Below, one piece after another: positions 61,737 to 64,000 of a DNA stretch of 64,000 nucleotides (positions are counted from its first letter, which is position 1; the number at the start of each line of letters is the position of its first letter). The stretch is from Chitinophaga pendula (lineage in GTDB: Bacteria > Bacteroidota > Bacteroidia > Chitinophagales > Chitinophagaceae), in contig NZ_CP077769.1 in NCBI RefSeq assembly GCF_020386615.1, forward strand, positions 6,559,501 through 6,623,500, given 5' to 3'. Position numbers and translations under genes: made by a program. The notes below the pieces were generated by a model that saw only the letters and a program-made list of their open reading frames with translations, did no database searches and was not told the origin of the DNA.

Positions 61737-62993
61737 TTACTGCCGGTATTTGCGCGTGAAGTAGGTGATGGAGAGTAAGGTCCCGGCAATACCGGTGATA
61801 CTGGTAAGGATTACCAGCTGCATGAAGAAGGGCAACCATCCGTCCCGGATGAACTGCCAGGTCTTCATCAGTAATACGGCTACGCTGCCCAGGTATCCGA
61901 AGGCATCGGCTATGTAGATGAGAAAGCCAACGTTGCCAGCGATGCGGAAGGAGGCGATGAAACGATCGAACAGGATACTGTTGAACGGGATGTATACCAT
62001 ATACAGGCCTAATCCGGCCAGCATCATCCAGGAGTACATGGATACCAGTTGCTGTTGGTGCAGGAGGGTAATGGTCAGTGCGATGATAAAGCCGGCCAGC
62101 ATGATACCCTGTGCGAGTAGGAATGCCTTGAAGTTGTGTTGTAGCCATACCATGGCGGCGATGAGTACCAGGATGATGAGGCTGATGGTTGTTTCTGTGC
62201 GGGCGAAGGTACCAGGTACGAAAGCGGCGCCGGATTCCCGCCACATATCTGCCATAAAGCTGTCTCTTACTTCGCGGAGTATGGTAACGAGGATATATAT
62301 GATGACAAGGGCGACGATGCCTGGCAGGAAGCGACGTACTAAAGCTTTCCGGTCGGCTGGTGGCATGGGCTGCCGGTCTACCCGTTGGCGTTTGTCTTCT
62401 TCATCGGGAGGAGGCAGGCGTTCCAGCAGGTAGGTAAATAACAGGAGGGGTAACAGGAACAGTGCGCCTACGGTGAAGGGCATCCAGTATTCAGATACCT
62501 GCCAGGCACTCATGACCCATTGCGCGGCAGATTTAGCCAGGCCGGAGGCGAATATAAAGCTGACGGCCAGGGCGGCACTGATCATATCCGTGGTTCTTCT
62601 TCCTTCTATGTAGGAGAATACGATACCCCATATCATCCCCAACGGAAAGCCGTTCAGCAGCAGGCACCAGCAATTATATGGTGGCGGTATCAGTGCAAAT
62701 AACAGCCATGATAGCCAGGCGATACCTACCAGCGATAGGATGAGCCTCCCCCGTCCTATCCTTTTCATCTCTGAAATAAAACGGATGCCGTAAAACTTGC
62801 TGGCCATATAGCCTATGACCTGGGTGATCACGAGGGCAATTTTAAAGTCCATGCCCCATAGGGTATACCCGGAGAAGTGTGCTACGTTAAACGCTTTACG
62901 ATAGGCGAATATGGAAGTATATGCCGCGAAGCTGACGATGGCGGCAAAGATGGCGGTAGTGATCTGTTGGGATGTGAAACGTTGGTTATGCAA
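61737..62993 (-). CDS. DUF5690 family membrane protein (MFS-like)
   Basis: A 418-residue protein with about 12 hydrophobic segments. YTSIFAYRKAFNVAHFSGYTLWGMDFK and SKFYGIRFISEMKRIGRGR, and FPLGMIWGIVFSYIEGRRTTD, are typical of DUF5690 proteins, which resemble major facilitator transporters. It is the first gene of the minus-strand operon with the glycosidase-like lipoprotein and the 788-residue protein (43 bases to the next). A sugar or cell-wall fragment as substrate would fit this context but is a guess. Confidence 0.85.
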   Translation of the reverse strand: MHNQRFTSQQITTAIFAAIVSFAAYTSIFAYRKAFNVAHFSGYTLWGMDFKIALVITQVIGYMASKFYGIRFISEMKRIGRGRLILSLVGIAWLSWLLFALIPPPYNCWCLLLNGFPLGMIWGIVFSYIEGRRTTDMISAALAVSFIFASGLAKSAAQWVMSAWQVSEYWMPFTVGALFLLPLLLFTYLLERLPPPDEEDKRQRVDRQPMPPADRKALVRRFLPGIVALVIIYILVTILREVRDSFMADMWRESGAAFVPGTFARTETTISLIILVLIAAMVWLQHNFKAFLLAQGIMLAGFIIALTITLLHQQQLVSMYSWMMLAGLGLYMVYIPFNSILFDRFIASFRIAGNVGFLIYIADAFGYLGSVAVLLMKTWQFIRDGWLPFFMQLVILTSITGIAGTLLSITYFTRKYRQ

Positions 62994-63027
62994 GTTGATG
63001 AATGGAAATGGTGGTATTTAAATGTAC

Positions 63028-63065
63028 ACAAAAAAACCTTCTCCCCGTGCTAGCGGAAAGAAGGT
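63028..63065 (-). terminator. Terminator of the small lipoprotein gene
   Basis: A 7-bp outer stem (ACCTTCT at 63036-63042, AGAAGGT at 63059-63065) with an inner CCG/CGG, followed on the minus strand by TTTTTTGTG. Confidence 0.7.
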
Positions 63066-63107
63066 ATTCGTGATCATGTATCTGGAGGATTACATGTAAG
63101 TGGAAGG

Positions 63108-63614
63108 TTATTTCACTGTTTTGAGCAAGGTAGGTGTGTTCTTGCTGTTATCGGATTGCCCGGTCAGCAGTTCGTAAATGGAGCAGCCATTTTTTTCCTG
63201 TTTGATATACAGGAAGCTGCCTGTTTCGGCGAACTCGCCTCCGCATGCCAGCACGATGTCTGCATCTTTAGGAATGGGATTTGTTTGCTGGAAACTGTTT
63301 TTATCCAGGAAGCTGAACATGGCGGTGTATTTTTTATGCAGGATCTCTTGTCCGTTGACCTTCACGGTCAACTGGGTTTCGGGGAGTGATTGTCCATTGT
63401 CTTCTTTTGACTGGAAGGCGATACCTACGGAATGTTTACCAACAGTGATCTCCCGGCTTGCTGCGTGGGCGACTTCCGTGGTAGCGGCAGTATCTTTTGC
63501 CGGTGTTGTAATATGTGTGCTGTCGCTATTTCCGGCGTTGTGATCTCCTTTCGGCTGACAGGCATTAAGCGCTGCCAGAAAGGAGCAGATCAGCGGCATT
63601 GTCCATCTGTTCAT
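63108..63614 (-). CDS. Small lipoprotein, unknown function
   Basis: A 168-residue protein with a lipoprotein signal (LICSFLAALNACQPKG, Cys19), a Ser/Thr/Ala-rich linker (about 22-50) and a beta-rich domain (ITVGKHSVGIAFQSKED, TQLTVKVNGQEILHKKY, DADIVLACGG). No known family. Own terminator, so a single-gene unit. Confidence 0.7.
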   Translation of the reverse strand: MNRWTMPLICSFLAALNACQPKGDHNAGNSDSTHITTPAKDTAATTEVAHAASREITVGKHSVGIAFQSKEDNGQSLPETQLTVKVNGQEILHKKYTAMFSFLDKNSFQQTNPIPKDADIVLACGGEFAETGSFLYIKQEKNGCSIYELLTGQSDNSKNTPTLLKTVK

Positions 63615-63869
63615 ATAGCTGTTTCTTTAGTACTGATCAATGAATATGCCATCTTGTACATGCTATCATTCAGCATTCAAATCACATGATTGTAGGATGC
63701 TGCTGCTACCTGGAAAGGTGTAATTTTTAGTATAGCAATATCTGTATTGAGCTAAATAGGAAAAGCCCTTATTCTCTGACTAACTGAGCATTCTGTTTTG
63801 TTACTATTTAAACCCCACTGCAATGAAAAAGTTCATTTATTTACATTGGAAGGAGGGACGGCCGGCGAT

Positions 63870-64000
63870 ATGCAGTTATATCCCAATCTGACAAACGGAC
63901 TGTTATCGCTGTATGGAGTGACGGCGGGCAAGGAGACTATGACGAGGCAGATATTCAGTCCGGATATGCGTTTGCTGAAGACGATACTGGTGAGCGGTGG
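63870..64000 (+). CDS. Partial ORF at the right edge
   Basis: A frame open from at least 63846 to the window end reads GGTAGDMQLYPNLTNGLL and MTRQIFSPDMRLLKTI. An ATG at 63870 is the likeliest start, or the TTG at 63846. A competing 22-codon ORF begins at the ATG at 63823 in another frame but ends at 63891. Too little is visible to name a family. Confidence 0.35.
   Translation, partial: MQLYPNLTNGLLSLYGVTAGKETMTRQIFSPDMRLLKTILVSG

Overview
The window looks like chromosomal DNA of a Bacteroidota bacterium, most likely Chitinophaga or a close relative in the Chitinophagaceae. This is an inference. It rests on the gene families present (FecI/FecR/TonB receptor with STN domain, DUF4249, DUF5690, DUF4198, Ferritin_2 proteins, kdp with a split KdpD), on promoters of the TTTG-N18-TAnnTTTG type, on weak Shine-Dalgarno sites, and on mid-range GC content.

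Layout. 1-3132: 3' part of a SNF2 helicase and a membrane protein. 3460-12700: a kdp potassium-uptake locus on the + strand (small soluble protein, 27-aa membrane peptide, kdpF, A, B, C, an OmpL-like porin, a KdpD sensor half and a separate histidine kinase) with no KdpE in view, preceded by a sigma-54-like promoter. 12673-15660: convergent hybrid histidine kinase. 16287-23697: housekeeping and outer-membrane genes (beta-barrel, enoyl-CoA hydratase, S9 peptidase, HflX, Rieske protein, GT39 glycosyltransferase), with an unusual 11-bp-phased TATA array at 17153-17309. 23783: tRNA-Asn, followed by an AT-rich patch of accessory and decaying genes (AraC regulator with oxidoreductase, an AraC remnant, a frameshifted class I terpene cyclase, a truncated CPBP-like gene, a VOC protein).

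28093-34955: regulator, lipoprotein, tandem alpha/beta hydrolases, serine hydrolase, and a decayed HTH region. 34956-40234: a FecI-FecR-TonB receptor-DUF4249 cell-surface signalling locus whose fecR is broken at a run of nine A. 40440: a possible stand-alone 29-aa hydrophobic peptide gene with its own terminator. 40747-44286: two ferritin-like exported proteins, a secreted tryptophan-rich repeat protein, and an ECF sigma/anti-sigma pair. 44360-49360: MFS exporter and AraC regulator, then a P1 peptidase coupled to a class IV aminotransferase.

49733-55529: the most notable complete system, an overlapping four-gene RNA-repair operon: Hen1 3'-terminal 2'-O-methyltransferase, two RlaP-type nucleotidyltransferases and the kinase-phosphatase-ligase Pnkp. 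55616-63614 (minus strand): a PepSY/DUF4198 pair probably linked to metal uptake, a YegP-like protein with two palindromic operator-like sites exactly 40 bp apart, a coupled operon of poorly known genes (DUF5690 membrane protein, glycosidase-like lipoprotein, 788-aa exported protein), and a small lipoprotein. A partial gene may begin at the right edge.
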